The position numbers were made by a program, and so were the translations under genes. A stretch of 64,000 nt of DNA from assembly GCA_029204225.1 (NCBI GenBank), contig CM055095.1, positions 69,559,997 to 69,623,996 of the forward strand, given 5' to 3'. Positions 11,141 to 23,689 of the stretch are shown piece after piece (the stretch's first letter is position 1; every line of letters begins with the position of its first letter). The notes beneath the pieces were generated by a model that was given only the letters and a program-made list of their open reading frames with translations, did not search any database and was not told the origin of the DNA. This stretch comes from Diphasiastrum complanatum (taxonomy: Eukaryota > Streptophyta > Lycopodiopsida > Lycopodiales > Lycopodiaceae).

Positions 11141-12043
11141 TGTTGGGAGAGAGGGGGAGAGGAGAATAAATGGCGAACACGAACGAGAAACAAACTCGAA
11201 CAAGAAATGAGCGAGAAGCGAACTCGAACAGAAAATGTTCGTGCGCAGCGGAATGAATTATTCAACTCTCTCCAAAAGCATGATTACGCCTATCGACAAG
11301 ACTAAAAGTTGATCATCTATTACCAAAAAGAGCAACTAGAAAGATCAGACAAAATGAAGAACAAACATAGCAATATTAACACAGATCTGAATGCAGAACA
11401 ACGAGTTGTATCAGATTAAGTATATCATGTATACAAGTTAATAATGCGGTAGAGCACAATACAATAGCGGACAAAACTGCGTGCCCTACGAAGCTTATTT
11501 TGTCTGTAATAAGGAATGAAACCTCTTCTCTTAGTCTCTTCTTCACTCACTTGATCATCTGATCATCATCATCTGAATGGTGTCCAAAATATGTGTATAT
11601 ACATAATATTACAGGTGTGCAGATGTGAAAGTACAAAGTGGATGTGTTGTCTGTAGGAGATCGTGGGTGGCTGCAATCGTTGTCCAATATGTTACCACAA
11701 CTGCATGGAGTGAGCATAAAAAGGGTGCGATGTCAGCCAGTGCTGAAGTGAACGTTGGTGATGATGCGAAAAGTGGGTCACTCTTACGAATGGCCTTAGG
11801 ATAAGATTTATAGGGTGTCTTAGCTTTTAGGGCACCTTCGGCATTCTGTAGGATAGTGTCCCCTTTTTGCCTGTCACCATAACCTGTGTAAAAGCACAGT
11901 GTTCGCGATTCTTTCGCCCTTTATTCGTCTGTGCAAATTTGCGTATAAATATGCAGGCTGCGTGACAACATTAGTAAACATGCAACAAGAATGGAGGCAG
12001 ATTAAAAATGGGATTTAGGAGAGTAGAAGGAGTAAATCCAACA
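11141..12043 (-). mobile_element. 3' LTR of copia element B (outer copy)
   Basis: On the minus strand a GGGGGGG purine tract (12050-12044) precedes TGTTGGATTTACTCC, and the LTR ends CTCCCAACA at 11141. The 903 bp compare with 1126 and 1151 bp in the copies at 16543 and 40988, so an internal deletion is likely (near 11312). The flank at 11136-11140 is GAGGC, and GAGGA follows the far end of B at 39132-39136. Confidence 0.85.
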
Positions 12044-13424
12044 CCCCCCCTTAATCTGGATCCATGAATGCCTTAATCTTCAAACTGAGCAATGCACAAA
12101 ATTTGTTGTGTGCATTAATACTGAGTGCTTTTGTGAAAATGTTTGCAACCATGTCATGCGTTCTGCAATACGTTAAGCTTACCTCCTTGTCGAGAACCTT
12201 GCCCCTGATGTAGTGATATCTGATCTCAATGTGCTTACTCCTAGAATGAAATCTAGGGTTGGCCGATAAGGCAATAGCACTTTGGTTATCACAAAAACAA
12301 ATTGTGGGGCTGTACTGATACAGATTGATGTTTGACAGCAAATTTCTCAACCAAAATGCTTCCTTAATAGATTGAAAGCAGCAATGTATTTTGCTTTAGT
12401 AGAAGAAAGTGCGATAGAGGTTTGCTTCCGACTGTTCCATGAAATAGGACCGCCGTTGAAGAAGAATGTAAATCGAGATGTGGATTTACAATTGTCTGCA
12501 TCTCCTCCCTAGATTGCATCAGAATAGCCACTGAGCTGATGAAGATTTCATTGCTGACATCTCCATAGCAGATGCACTGGTCCATGGTAGCTCAAATATA
12601 TCTCATGACTCGAATAAGAGCCTTCCAATGGGTAATGCTAGGATTAGCCATATATTGGCTAAGTGAGCTTATAGCAAAAGAGATATTTGGTCTTGTACAG
12701 ACCATTGCGTACATGAGAGATCCAAGTATCGATTGATACGGATATTCTCTCATCTGCTCCTCTTCTTGCTTGGTTTGGGGACATTGGTGAGTGAGCTAAT
12801 TTACAATTCATCAAATTGTATCTGTTAAGAACATTGTGAAGATAGCTTTGTTGAGTGATGTAAATCAGTCGATTTGCTCTGTCTCTGTGGATTTGAATTC
12901 CAAGACAGAAGTGGGCTTCGCCCAGATCAGTCATGTCGAATTCTGAGAATAGCATCTGTTTTGCATCCTTGACCATTTTGGTATTGTTGCTGAAGAGAAA
13001 CGTATCATCAACGTACAAGGTGATGATAATGAAGGATTGTTGCACTGACCTTGAATAAACGTTGCAATAAGCAGTGCTTGTTTGAATCCTTGTTCAATGA
13101 GGAATGTGTTGATCCTCTGAAACCAAGCTCTGGCAGACTATTTCAAGCCGTACAGTGCTTTGTGGAGTTTACAGACATGATTCTTCATGCCTTCTAGAAC
13201 GTATCCTTCGGGCTAGATCATGTAGATATCTTCTTATATTACTTCGTTCAGATAGGCTATTTGTACATCAAGTTGATGTACTTCGAGGTCAGCAGCTGCA
13301 ACATAAGACAAGAGCATTTGGATCGACGAATGTTTGACGACTGGACTAAAAGTCTCACTGTAGTCGACATTCGGGATCTGGGAGTCCTCGTGCTACTAGT
13401 CTAGCCTTCCTTCGATCAATGGCA
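12044..13424 (-). pseudogene. copia element B pol, reverse transcriptase and RNase H part
   Basis: Minus-strand pieces carry TLYVDDT (reverse transcriptase active site, near 13000-13025), FDMTDLGEAHFCLGIQI, and the RNase H end with PRFHSRSKHIEIRYHYI (near 12210-12260), finishing just before the purine tract and LTR. At least three frame breaks are present. The fragment stops at 13424 inside the early reverse transcriptase region; the missing upstream part is at 36611-38313, on the same strand, so the two are halves of one copy. Confidence 0.85.
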
Positions 13425-13820
13425 TTCATTAGAAGTCTTCTTGATCTTACAATGCCAAACCAGGCAAAAGGGACAGATTGTCGTTGTAGTATATTTGTTT
13501 TGTCCTGTCTGTTAGAGGACTACTCAAGGTCATTTCTCTTGAACGCACTTACATTCATACATAGATGCAAGCCAAGAATGCTCATTCACGGATCAGAGTA
13601 CAAACCAAATGAACGTTCAATAGATTCTACAACTACCTACTCTAAAAACAAACTGAATACTACAATATACTAACACTGAGCTACACTTGCATAAATCGAC
13701 AAAACAAGAACCAAGAACTAATCTACAGCATGTTAGAAGTCCAAGAATCAAGAAACCAACCAGTCTTTTGATTCTTGGACATCCCAAGAACATCAAGCAC
13801 TGGATTGTAAAGAGATATAC
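13425..13820 (+). repeat. partial copy of the C/D dispersed repeat
   Basis: Closely matches 31843-32242, from CATTCATTAGAAGTCTTC to GATTGTAAAGAGATAT. It includes the ATGTTAGAAGTCC segment where related copies enter an LTR-like section. It joins copia B at 13424 on the left and a second B fragment on the right through a short shared sequence (GATA). Confidence 0.8.
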
Positions 13821-13821
13821 T

Positions 13822-15279
13822 CTCTCATTTGCTCCTCTTCCTGGTTGGTCTGGGGACATTGGTCCATTGATAAATGCAGGTCTAGATCCATTGGTGAGTG
13901 AGCTAATATACAATTCATTAGATTGTATCTGTTAAGAACATTGTGAAGATACATTTGTTGAGTGATGTAAATCAGTCGTTTTGCTCTGTCTCTATGGATT
14001 TGAATGTCCAGACAGAAGTGAGCTTCGTCCAGATCAGTCATGTCAAACTCTGAAAATAGCATCTGCTTCGAATCCTTGACCATATCGGTAACGTTGCTGA
14101 AGAGCAACGTATCACCCACATATAAGGTGATGATAATGAAGGATTGCTGCACTGACTTGGAATAAACATTGCAATCAGTAGTGTTTGGTTTAAATCCTTG
14201 TTCGATGAGGAATGTGTTTTTTTTTTGAAACTAAGCTTTGGCAGACTATGTCAAGCCGTACAGTGCTTTGTGGAGTTTACAAACATGATTCTTCGTACCT
14301 TCCAGAACGTATTTTTCGGGCTGGATCATGTAGATATCTTCTTGTATAACTCCATTCAGATAAGTTGTTTGTACATCAAGTTGATGTACCTCTAGGTAGG
14401 CAGCTACAGCAAAAGACAGGAGCATTCGGATCGACAAATGTTTGACTACTGGACTGAAAGTCTCGCTATAGTTGACGTTCGAGATCTGAGTGAATCCTCA
14501 TGCTATGAGTCTTGCCTTCCTTCGATCAGTTGCTCCATTGGCATTGTATTTGATCTTAAAGATCCATTTGCAATCAATGATATTGCAGCCAATAGGAGCT
14601 TTGACTAGTGACCATGTCTGGTTCTTGATCAGAGAGGAATAATCTCTGTCCATAGCTTCTCTCCAGAGATCAGAGTCTGGTTGGCTGAGTGCCTCTTCGA
14701 CTGTCGTCGGTTCCTATATCAAGAGACATGCAGACTCAAGAGTATACCTTGTGGGTTGTGTGTGCACTCGGCTTGATCTTTTGGGAGGATTCGACTGGTG
14801 AACCACTCTTGGGACTTGTTGTTGGGTAGCAGCAACATCTTCGTCTGATTCGCTGTCAAGAAGTGGGTCGACAATGGACATGCCTGAGCCAGAAGCTCGG
14901 ACAGTGGTGTCAATGGCAGGTGATGAAAACTGACTAGAGGCAGAAAAGAAATGACTTAATTTATACAAGTATCCATGCCTCTTTCCGAGTGCTATGATCT
15001 TGCCTGTCCTATCAACTACTTTGCACTAATCACATTCGAATTCTACTCTATGTCCTAGATCTGTGATTTTGCTTACAGAGATTCATAGACAAATTTGGGA
15101 CATACAGAACTTTAGAATGTAGCTTAGACTGATCATTTGCAAAGCTTAATCTTACAGTACATTCACCTTTAATAGCTTATGTGCTATTGTCGTCAAGGTG
15201 AACATATTTATGGGTACTGTACGGTGTATAGAAATCAAAACAACCAATGAGGCTGGTCATGTGTTGAGTGGCTCCAGAG
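13822..15279 (-). pseudogene. second copia B copy: protease and RT with integrase deleted
   Basis: Minus strand, same family as 12044-13424. From the right: part of the aspartic protease region (15060-15275), a YKLSHFFSASS stretch just before integrase, then an abrupt jump near 14940 into the acidic linker (IDTTVRASG), HTQPTRYTLESACLL, the reverse transcriptase start and TLYVGDT (normally YVDD) near 14110-14130. The integrase core that normally lies between is missing, and RNase H is cut off at 13822. The active-site change and stops make it dead. Confidence 0.8.
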
Positions 15280-15665
15280 GAGATCGTGGGTGGTTGCAGT
15301 CGTTGTCAAGTCTGTTAGCGCAGTCGCATGGGGTCAGTGTGAAAAGGGTGCGACGTCAACCTTTGTTGAAGTGAACGTTGGTGAAGATGCGAAAAATGCG
15401 TCACTCTGATGAAATGCTTTAGGATTTGATTTATAGGGTGCCTTTGCTTCCTAGGGCACCTTTGGCATTTTGTAAGGTAGTGTCGTCTTTTTCGCCTATC
15501 ACAAAACATGTGTAAAAACACAGTGTCGCGATTCTTTTGCCTTTTCTTCGCCTGTGAGAATTTACATGTAAATATGCAGACTGTGCGACAACGTGAGTAA
15601 AAATGCAGCAAGAATGGAGGCAGATTAAAATGGGATTTAGGAGAGTAGAGGAGATAAATCCAATA
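15280..15665 (-). mobile_element. truncated 5' LTR of the second B copy
   Basis: Matches the outer part of LTR B from TATTGGATTTATC (15665, TG changed to TA) to the AGATCGTGGGTGG section, and then joins the protease region. The rest of the LTR, the primer site and gag were removed by one deletion, with a short shared sequence (AGAGG/AGGAG) at the join. Confidence 0.75.
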
Positions 15666-15849
15666 GTGAGAATTTTTAACATGTCTCCCATTTAATTTGG
15701 TGACAGTCCCTTGGCTTTGGTGTTGGTGAATGTGTGAATTCATTGCGATGTGCTGAATCTTGAGGTGCCACTAGTCAAAGAGAGAATGATAAAAAAAAAA
15801 AAAGGGGGGGGGGGTTAGGAATGATTGGGAGGAGAATGATATAATTTTT
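15666..15849. other. spacer between opposed B fragments
   Basis: Non-coding; contains an A run next to a G run (15791-15814). No target duplication was found at either edge. Confidence 0.5.
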
Positions 15850-16536
15850 TTTGAAACTTATCGATCGATACTTGGATCTCTCATGTATGCAATGGTCTGT
15901 ACAAGACCACATATTTCTTTTGCAGTAAGCTCACTCGGACAATATATGGCTAATTCTGGCATTACCCATTGGAAGGCTCTCATAAGAGTCATGAGATATA
16001 TTTGAGCTACCATGGACTAGTGCGTCTGCTATGGAGACGTCAGCAACAACAATCTTCATCAGCTTAGTGGATATTCTGATGCAAGCTGGGGAGGAAATGT
16101 AGACATCTGGATTTACATTCTTTTTCAATGGTGGTCCTATTTCATGGAACAGTCGTAAGCAAACCTCTATTGCACTTTCTTCTACAGAAGCAGAATATAT
16201 TGTTGCTTCTCAATCTATTAAGGAAGCGTTTTGGTTGAGAAATTTACTGTCAGACATTAATCTGTATTAGTCCAGCCCTACAATTTTATTCTGTGATAAT
16301 CAGAGTGTTATTGCCTTATTGGCCAACCCTAGATTTCACTCTAGGAGTAAGCACATTGAAATCAGATATCACTACATCAAGGACAAGGTTCTCAACAAGG
16401 AGATGAGCTTAACGTACTGTAGAACGCATGACATGGTTGCAGACATATTCACGAAAGCATTAAGTGTTAATGCACACAACAAATTTTGTGCATTGCTTAG
16501 TCTGAAGATCAAGGCATTCACGGATCCATATTAAGG
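15850..16536 (+). pseudogene. third copia B fragment: RNase H end, plus strand
   Basis: Plus-strand copy of the end of pol. It begins in the late reverse transcriptase region (LGSLMYAMVCT-like, near 15870-15905) and carries NPRFHSRSKHIEIRYHYI near 16323-16376 and DMVADIFTKAL near 16430-16460, ending with TAA at 16531. A purine tract (16534-16542) and a complete LTR follow. It lies opposite to the neighbouring B copy. The left end is truncated and one or more frames are broken upstream of 16319. Confidence 0.85.
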
Positions 16537-16542
16537 GGGGGG

Positions 16543-17668
16543 TGTTGGATTTATCTCCTCTACTCTCCTAAATCCCATTTTAATCTGTCTCCATTCTTGC
16601 TGCATTTTCACTCATGTTGTCGCACAGTCTGCATATTTACATGGAAATTTTTATAGATGAAGAAAAGACGAAATAATCGCGACACTGTATTTTTACACGT
16701 GTTTTGTGACAAGCGAAAAAGATGACACTACCTTACAAAATGCCAAAGGTGCCCTAGGAAGCAAAAGCACCCTGTAAATCAAATCCTAAGGCATTTCGTC
16801 AGAGTGACGCATTTTTCGCATCTTCACCAACGTTCACTTCAGCAAAGGCTGACGTCGCACCATTTTCACACTCACCCCATGCGACTGCGCTAACAGACTT
16901 GACAACGACTACAACCACCCACGATCTCCTACAGACAACACCTCCACTTTGTACTTTTTTCATTTGCACACTTGTAACATTGTGTATATATACTGAATAC
17001 CATTTGCGTATTCAAATTGATTGAGAGAAATCAAGAACAAGTGTGTGTAAATTTAGCATCAGAAGCTTATCAGAGATAGACAAAGTAGATGTCTTGCGCA
17101 TTGATTTTTTATTGTTAGTAATAGGTTTTCATTCCTTTAGAAATTGAATTAGCTTTGTAGAGCACGCGGTTTCGTCCGTTATTGTCTTGTGCTCTACTGT
17201 ATTATTGACATGTATAATTGTTATACTTAATCTGATAACAGCTTATGCATTCAGATTTGTGTTGATATTGTTATGCTTATTTTCATTTTGTCTGACTTTT
17301 CTTGTTGCTCAATTTGGTAATCTATTTTAGCGAGTTGATATTAGTCTAGTTGTTAACGACTAATATTTAGTCTTGTCTTTTGCGAATCATTCGCGACACA
17401 TAATTTGTCTAGCTGTTCGCGACAAATTATTCTTCTGGTGTTTCATTAACATTTGGCTACATAATCAGAACAACCGTGATTTCTATCACTAATGTTCTGT
17501 TCGTTTCTAATAGACGTAGTCATGCTTAGGGAAAGAGTCATATAGCTCATTCCGCTGCGCACGAACACTTTCCGTTCGAGTTCGTTTCTCGTTCGCTTCT
17601 TTTTTGTGTTCATTTTCTTTTCGAGCTATTTTCGTTTCTCACACACGACACACCCTCTTTCTCCAACA
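16543..17668 (+). mobile_element. complete LTR B (1126 bp)
   Basis: Begins TGTTGGATTTATCTCC directly after the purine tract and ends CTTTCTCCAACA. It is the 3' LTR of the plus-strand fragment at 15850. Near 17390-17404 it contains TGCGAATCATTCGCG, a palindrome shared by the family. The five bases after it are CTCAC; no matching left flank is seen because that fragment is truncated. Confidence 0.85.
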
Positions 17669-18604
17669 CTCACAACAATCTTCTAACAAATTTTCAATTG
17701 TCGCTAATTGTACATGAATACGTGAATGTGGAATCACAACCCTAGAACTATTGAAAGTGTCAATGTAAAAACAAGAGTGGTGGTTCTAGAAATAATATCT
17801 TCTATGTGAAATGAACTAAGGGCCTTTCTGTTTTTGCTATAGTGACATTTGAATGTTGTTTTGGTAGAGGTGCAAACGTTACAGGTTTTTGGAATCCAAC
17901 ATCTATTTTTCTAGAGCATATAATGTTTTTTTTTCAATCACATTGTAACTAGTCAAAGTTTTTTATTCTCATTATTCTAGTAAATATTCCTAAACTTAAA
18001 TTGACATTATTTGGAAAGGTAGGGAATGTTATGAGGTATTCTAACTTGGGTATGCTCTGGTGAGAACTAATCTAGGACGTGAAATATTTTTCTAAATTCT
18101 CTAATCTTGATTTTTTTTATATGTTGTGTTTGACCAAAAAAATCAAAAAATCAAAAAGAAAAAATAATAGTCTAGAGCATGCAGTTGGACAATAGCACTA
18201 AAGTTTAAAATCCCAAAACTAGAAATCAAAATCCTAGTGTACAAAAAAAAAAGGAATCTTGTATTAAAGGACAAAACTTTGTCTTAGGATTTTTCATGCT
18301 CTAATGTTTACATTAGATTCCTAAATAATTACAAAGATATTATATATTTGCTACAGGACTATGGAATTTCTATAACTTTAGACTTCATGTTGATAATCTA
18401 GTTTGATGGGCAAAATGGAACAAAGGGTCATAACTTGTGAGACAATCTTCAAAGAAAAAGTTTGGCTTTTTTAAACATAAAAATTGATGACTGAGTCTAT
18501 AAAACCTTATAAGGTATGAAGAAAAACATTTGTGAACGATCAAATATTCTTCTACGATAAATTTCTATATTAAGAAATAGTATTTTACATAGATATCTCT
18601 ATCT

Positions 18605-18658
18605 ACACACACGCACACACACACGCACACACACACACACACACACACATCTCTCTCT

Positions 18659-18694
<36 letters not shown>

Positions 18695-18697
18695 GTA
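18605..18697. repeat. compound microsatellite (AC)n-(TC)n-(TG)n
   Basis: About 45 nt of AC repeats, a short TC tract and about 36 nt of TG repeats follow each other. The AC and TG arms are mutually complementary, so the stretch can fold into a long hairpin. Confidence 0.9.
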
Positions 18698-18962
18698 TTG
18701 ATTTGTGTTTGTGTGAAGTCTGAGAAATTCCATTAGGATTTTTCATAACGTGCACAATTTGTTTTTTTTTTCCAAAAAAAAAAAATTGTATTGTTTTTGT
18801 TTGCTTTTTGTGTAAATTGTTTAGGCTATTTGTAAAAAAGAATTTGTGCTGCTATTTAGGTTTTATTTAATGTATAAAGATGTATTTTATATTACAAAAA
18901 ATACATCCCAAGTCGTTGTTGTAGCGGATCGTGATCCATTGCAACACTTGGTATATATTAGC

Positions 18963-18972
<10 letters not shown>

Positions 18973-18994
<22 letters not shown>

Positions 18995-19080
18995 AACACA
19001 CACATCTACATTTACCATGTGTGTGTATATGTATACACACACATGTCTGTGTGTGTGTGTACATATATACACATGTGTAT
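18973..19080. repeat. second AC/TG microsatellite cluster
   Basis: Alternating CA, TG and TATA-rich dinucleotide blocks, less regular than the cluster 300 bp upstream. Confidence 0.8.
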
Positions 19081-20293
19081 ATATCTCTGTATGGGTCTAT
19101 ACATATACACTATCATAGATAGCACTTCATTGTTTACTTAAAAAACTCCAATGTCTTACTATTTGAGAAAATTTTCAAGAAGCCATTCCTTTTTCAACAA
19201 TTCAAAAATAGCATTATCAAAGTGCTTCGATCCACAAAAGAGATCATAGGATACAAAAGCCTTTGAGGCCCATGTTTTTGAAAACGACCAGACTGATTGA
19301 TTCTCCATAGAGGTTGTCTTAGTTTCAACACAAAATTCCCAAATAGAATTTTGGAGACTTGTTGACCACCTAGCTGTGAACATCAAGTGCCTCGTTGTAT
19401 CCAATGCTCAAGCTAAAAGAAGTACCATTGGAAAGGTTACACATTGTGGTCCTCTACACAAGCAAGTTGCTAGAGCTCCTTAGACAAACATGAGAAGCTA
19501 CACACCAATCTTCCATGATGAGCTCCCTTGGTAGTATCATCACTGCTAACAAAGTTATTGCTAGACTTCTCTTGTCCTTTCTATCAACATAATGGTTGAA
19601 TATATAGAGTGTCTAGGTCTCAATAAATGGCCACCTCGCCTAAAGCCAAAAGCTATTCATGACCTTTTGCCACACAATCTTATGCAATTTGTACTTATAT
19701 CTCCCTAGTCAACACACTTTGATTGAGGTAAAAGAATGACCCAAGATTTGTCATTTTTATGTGTTAGCCCTAAGGGTCAAATTTAGCACTGCATGCCTAT
19801 CGTCAAATCATTGTAAGTTGTTTTTATGGGCATTGCTTGGCACTTCAAATTGTCCAACAAAATAGACCATTTCTTGGGGACCAAGAAGTGCTATAATATA
19901 AGAGTAGATCTTGATGCATATAATCTATGTTGAAATTTTCAATGTTATCAATTTCAGCTCACTAACTGTCAACTTTGTGGTCAACAAGTGCATTTTAGAG
20001 TTTTATCAATTTCATCAAATTATGCTAGTTTGTTTTTATTGATTTTGATTGGAATGGTTTATTGAGCATTAGTTGAGAGTAAGAATGATTTAAAGTTATG
20101 TATATATTAATGGCAATCATCAATGTTCTTAGAGGCAGGAAAAGTCTTTTGGCCCCATTCTGATGGTTTTTCACAAGCTTGAGCCTTATTTGGGCCCCAT
20201 TGTACCTCTTTTCAAACACCAATTTGACACCAATGTTATTGAAGGATATCTTATAAGCACTAATTGACACTTTGAAATGTCCAATGAAAAGAA

Positions 20294-20600
20294 CTATCCA
20301 TGGGAATCTATTGTAAAAGCTACCTTTATAATGCAAGCTTTACTTCCGGCGCCACTGGCACCAGCTTTGTCCCCGGCACTAGCAGCGCCACTGCTGCTCT
20401 TGGCACCATTGTGACCAGAATCCAGACGGCGCCAAGTCCCTATGGCTGAAAAACTTTGATCAGTTCTAGCGAAGTCCAGAGAGCTCGGATCGATGTGCAA
20501 TCATCTCATACAATCTAGGCATGATAAAAGGAAGCCTGGGGATCAATAAATTCTAGAGAAAGAGAATGACTTTTGAGAGAGAGAAAATCCTAGAGAGAGA
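20294..20600 (-). other. possible short coding remnant, Ala/Ser/Gly-rich
   Basis: A 69-codon minus-strand frame (20500-20294) is rich in Gly, Ala and Ser codons and has more G+C than its surroundings. Retroelement gag tails can look like this, but no zinc knuckle or other motif is present, so the call stays open. Confidence 0.2.
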
Positions 20601-22620
20601 AAATGTGCTTTACTAGCTTGGGCAGAGCACTTAGTATGAGGGAAGGTGGCGAATCCCACCGAAACTATAGGGGGATGCGGGTTGCGACTCAGGGCGAGCT
20701 CCAACCAAGTCTCAGCTCCCCTTGCTGGAATGTTGTCCTGGCCCCCGCCTTGGCATGCCAGCGCCTCGGAGACTAGGGTCGGTTACACACTTGAAATGTA
20801 ACCTTCTCAGATTTATTAATAGAGTGGGATTTTTCTCAAACTGACTCTGATTACCTTCTGGGTTTCAGTGTTCGGTAAAAGCGCTAGTTGTAAGGCCGCT
20901 TCAAATCTTTTTAATCTGGCACATAGTTGAGAGTCGGGATGCCAACGATATGCCGTCGGGACCATTCGGTCTGGGACGCTAGCGGTATGTTGTCAGGAAC
21001 ATTCGGTCCATGAACTGGTTGTCTTCATATGTGTCGTGGCTTGTGGTTCAGAGTGTTTCTTGCATGAACGTAAATGGGTTAAGCTCTTGGGAGTCTGTCG
21101 ACTGAGTTGGATGGCTGCTTGGGTGAAAGTTACCTGTTTATGGCTGTGCAGTCTAGCATGGCGCCAGGTTGGCTTGCAGCGCTCATGGTGGGTTAATTCT
21201 GATGTAAGTCAGACGATTTGCTTGGAATGGATGTTACTCGTTTGTAATGAAGCTTCGAGTTAGCTAAGTTTGATGTATGTCGGGCAGCTTGCTTGGAGGA
21301 AAGTCACCCACATCCGCACCCCCAATCTGGCATGGCGCCATGTTGGTTTCCGAACTTCAAGTTGGTTAATTTTGATCGTGGTTGGCAAGTTGGCTACTTG
21401 TATGTCAAGTGGGTTCGGACACCAAGAGTTGAAAGCTGAGAAGCTAAGTTGTGGTTCCTGGCTCCCTTTGGGATGCATGTGCTACATGAAGTATCAGAGC
21501 CGACTGGCCAATCAGCTATGCGGATCTCATGAAAATGGTCATTGTTTGGGGTTGATCAGGACAACTGTTGTGCAAGGTGTTGTCCATAGTGTAAGCACGG
21601 GTGCGGGGTGTGGTCGGCAGAACAGGAGACTTGATGAGTCAAGGTGCTGCCCTTGAGGTGTAAGCACGGTCAGTTTTCGCGGTTCAGACCTGACATTGTC
21701 TGCACGTAGGACAGATGAGACAGGGTGCTGCCATTAGGTTGGTGTAAGCACGGTCTGTGCCTTGTGGAGTGCGGGGTGACATATTCGAGCTGTACGAGTT
21801 AACCATTGATACAAAGATGTTGTTCGAATTCGGGTGTCAAAGCACGGGTGGTTAGCTGTCGGTGTGGGATAGATGCCGATCTTTTAGCTATAAGGGCTAT
21901 CGACCAGAGTTGGTGGGGTGTGACTGAGGCAATGTGTTGCTTAATGGTGAAAGCATGGATAGTTGGATGGGTGTTCTCTGTGGGCTGATTCTATGATCGA
22001 TCTGTATGGGCATGGCTAGGCAAAGGTCCTTTGGCAAGGCTATCTCAAAGGGGGACCTTGTCTTTGTTACATGTTAGTAAACCTGTCTGAGTGTCTTGCT
22101 TGTATGTATTCATGGTGAGTCTTAGTACTCGTGCTTTTCATGGTTTGCTGATTGCTTGTGATACAAGGAGCTGATGGCTCGAGAAGGAACCTTTCTTTTG
22201 AAGGCTGATACCATCAAACAAAGAGGATATAGAATATGTGGGGTGGATTTGCAGTTCAAGTACTCGCTCGTGAATGGCAATGAAACGACTCGATGTTTGC
22301 AAAGGATGGATGGCTAGCCTTGTTACTTGGGTTAGTTTCATTTGCGACAATGCCCACTAGACGCAAGCAGAAAGTCAAAAGTCGGAAAGGGCAATTTCAG
22401 GGGAGATCTTCTATGGAGTAGTTGGTCTTCATTTGGGATGGCTACCTTCTGAACTGAAATTCACTGAGCATGGGTGATATCCAGTGTCAGTTGAGTTTTT
22501 CCTCAAAGGGAAAAGACTAGGATCCTCTTCGAAGATTGGCAACAAGTTAGATCAAGCCATAATCCTAGCAGATGGAAAGCAAAGTGTTGGAAAGGCTTTT
22601 GTCTGAGAACTCTACACTAA
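20601..22620. repeat. GC-richer region with internal degenerate repeats
   Basis: Base composition differs from both flanks. A unit of about 172 bp is present twice (about 21119-21290 and 21291-21460; shared GCTTGG-AAAGT, CATGGCGCCA and GTTGGTTAATT blocks). Between about 21590 and 21960 the motif GTAAGCACGG or a variant recurs about five times, often after GGTGCTGCC. A stretch near 21010-21060 resembles 53393-53442. It may be the LTR or leader of an unidentified element. Confidence 0.5.
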
Positions 22621-23054
22621 GTCCGATTAGCTGATTTTATAAGTGGAGGGGAACTATCACACACACACCTCTCTCTTGGTGCAAATCTTGAATGAAAGTT
22701 GATCAAAATGGAAGAAAATTCAAGGTGACCTAGCCATACTCACATGAGGAGACTGGCGAACTTTGGACCTAATAAGTTGACAAATTATTGTTGTAAGAAA
22801 AAAAAGCTTGTTATAGGCTTTTCTCTGGACCAGTAATGACGAGAAGACAAATGAGTACACTAACTTGTGTTACGTGTAAAGCAATTGATCAACGAAGGAA
22901 CTATGAAAGTTGAATCTTGCACGAGAGGCATGGTACTTTGAACGAACGCTAAGAGACAATTTGTATTGGAATCGGACTAGCACAAACTAGGTGCTTGTGT
23001 CTAATTCAAAGAGAGCTACTTGAAGCGAAGAGAGATGTACACTTCTTGATTTGA
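22621..23054. other. spacer upstream of a copia fragment
   Basis: No motif recognised. It probably derives from the gag region of the copia element whose zinc knuckle follows, but stops and divergence prevent a call. Confidence 0.35.
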
Positions 23055-23199
23055 CTCCAAAACTCCGGAGGAAAAAGGGTCATCCAGCAAGACCAAGAAG
23101 AAAGGCAAGTGCTTCTATTGCGGCAAGAAGGGCCATTGGAAGAGTAAATGCCAAAAATTCTTTGCGGAATCTGTCATGCCCACGACTGGTCTTGGGTAG
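23055..23199 (+). pseudogene. copia gag zinc-knuckle remnant
   Basis: A 48-codon frame contains a complete CCHC knuckle, CFYCGKKGHWKSKC, in a Lys-rich setting (KTKKKGKC), which is the RNA-binding end of gag. It ends at TAG 23197-23199. It is in the same orientation as the protease and reverse transcriptase fragments downstream and is probably part of the same element. Confidence 0.8.
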
Positions 23200-23689
23200 C
23201 ATGTCCACGCTAGGGATCAATTGATTAACAACCTGTAAGTTAATTGTGATTATAAGGGAATTGGGGCCCTTAGGTGTATAAGGTCACAATTAATGGTTGT
23301 AGGCCTAAACTCATGATGGTGGATTTGTATGGATCTATTAGTGAGTCATTGGAGAACTGGATTACGTGGCCCAGATAGGCTACAGAGGTGTTCAATGAGG
23401 TTTCATAGTGCACTACTAGTGGTGCATGGGCCTTGGAGGGTATAGTATATCTATTGGGCTCTCACTAGTGTATCCTTGATTGTGAGACTAATAGTCGTAT
23501 GCTGCTGGTGTGATGTCTCATTCCTCCTTAAGATTGATCCATAGCTTGGGGGCTAGATCTGTAGGATTGGTTGGGTTGGTTTGTCCACCATCAGCACCCT
23601 TTGTGGTTGCTTTGTTTTGGCATGCTTAGATAGGATCCTTGGTTTAGGATTTTATAGAATTAGACAAGGAAAAACCTAAGAAAGTTGTA

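Larger units (their letters stand above)
17669..20293. other. A/T-rich spacer with microsatellites
   Basis: No recognised gene. Two dinucleotide clusters (18605-18697 and 18973-19080) are listed separately. On the minus strand about 19750-19159 there are long broken open stretches that may be a decayed coding sequence, but I could not assign a family. Confidence 0.45.

Noticed and set aside
11141-15665. A single B element with LTRs at 11141-12043 and 15280-15665
   Set aside because: The flanks GAGGC and GTGAG do not match and reverse transcriptase is present twice; the GAGGC/GAGGA pair with 39131 fits better.
18846-19122. Frames rich in His/Thr or Cys/Val
   Set aside because: They are translations of dinucleotide repeats.
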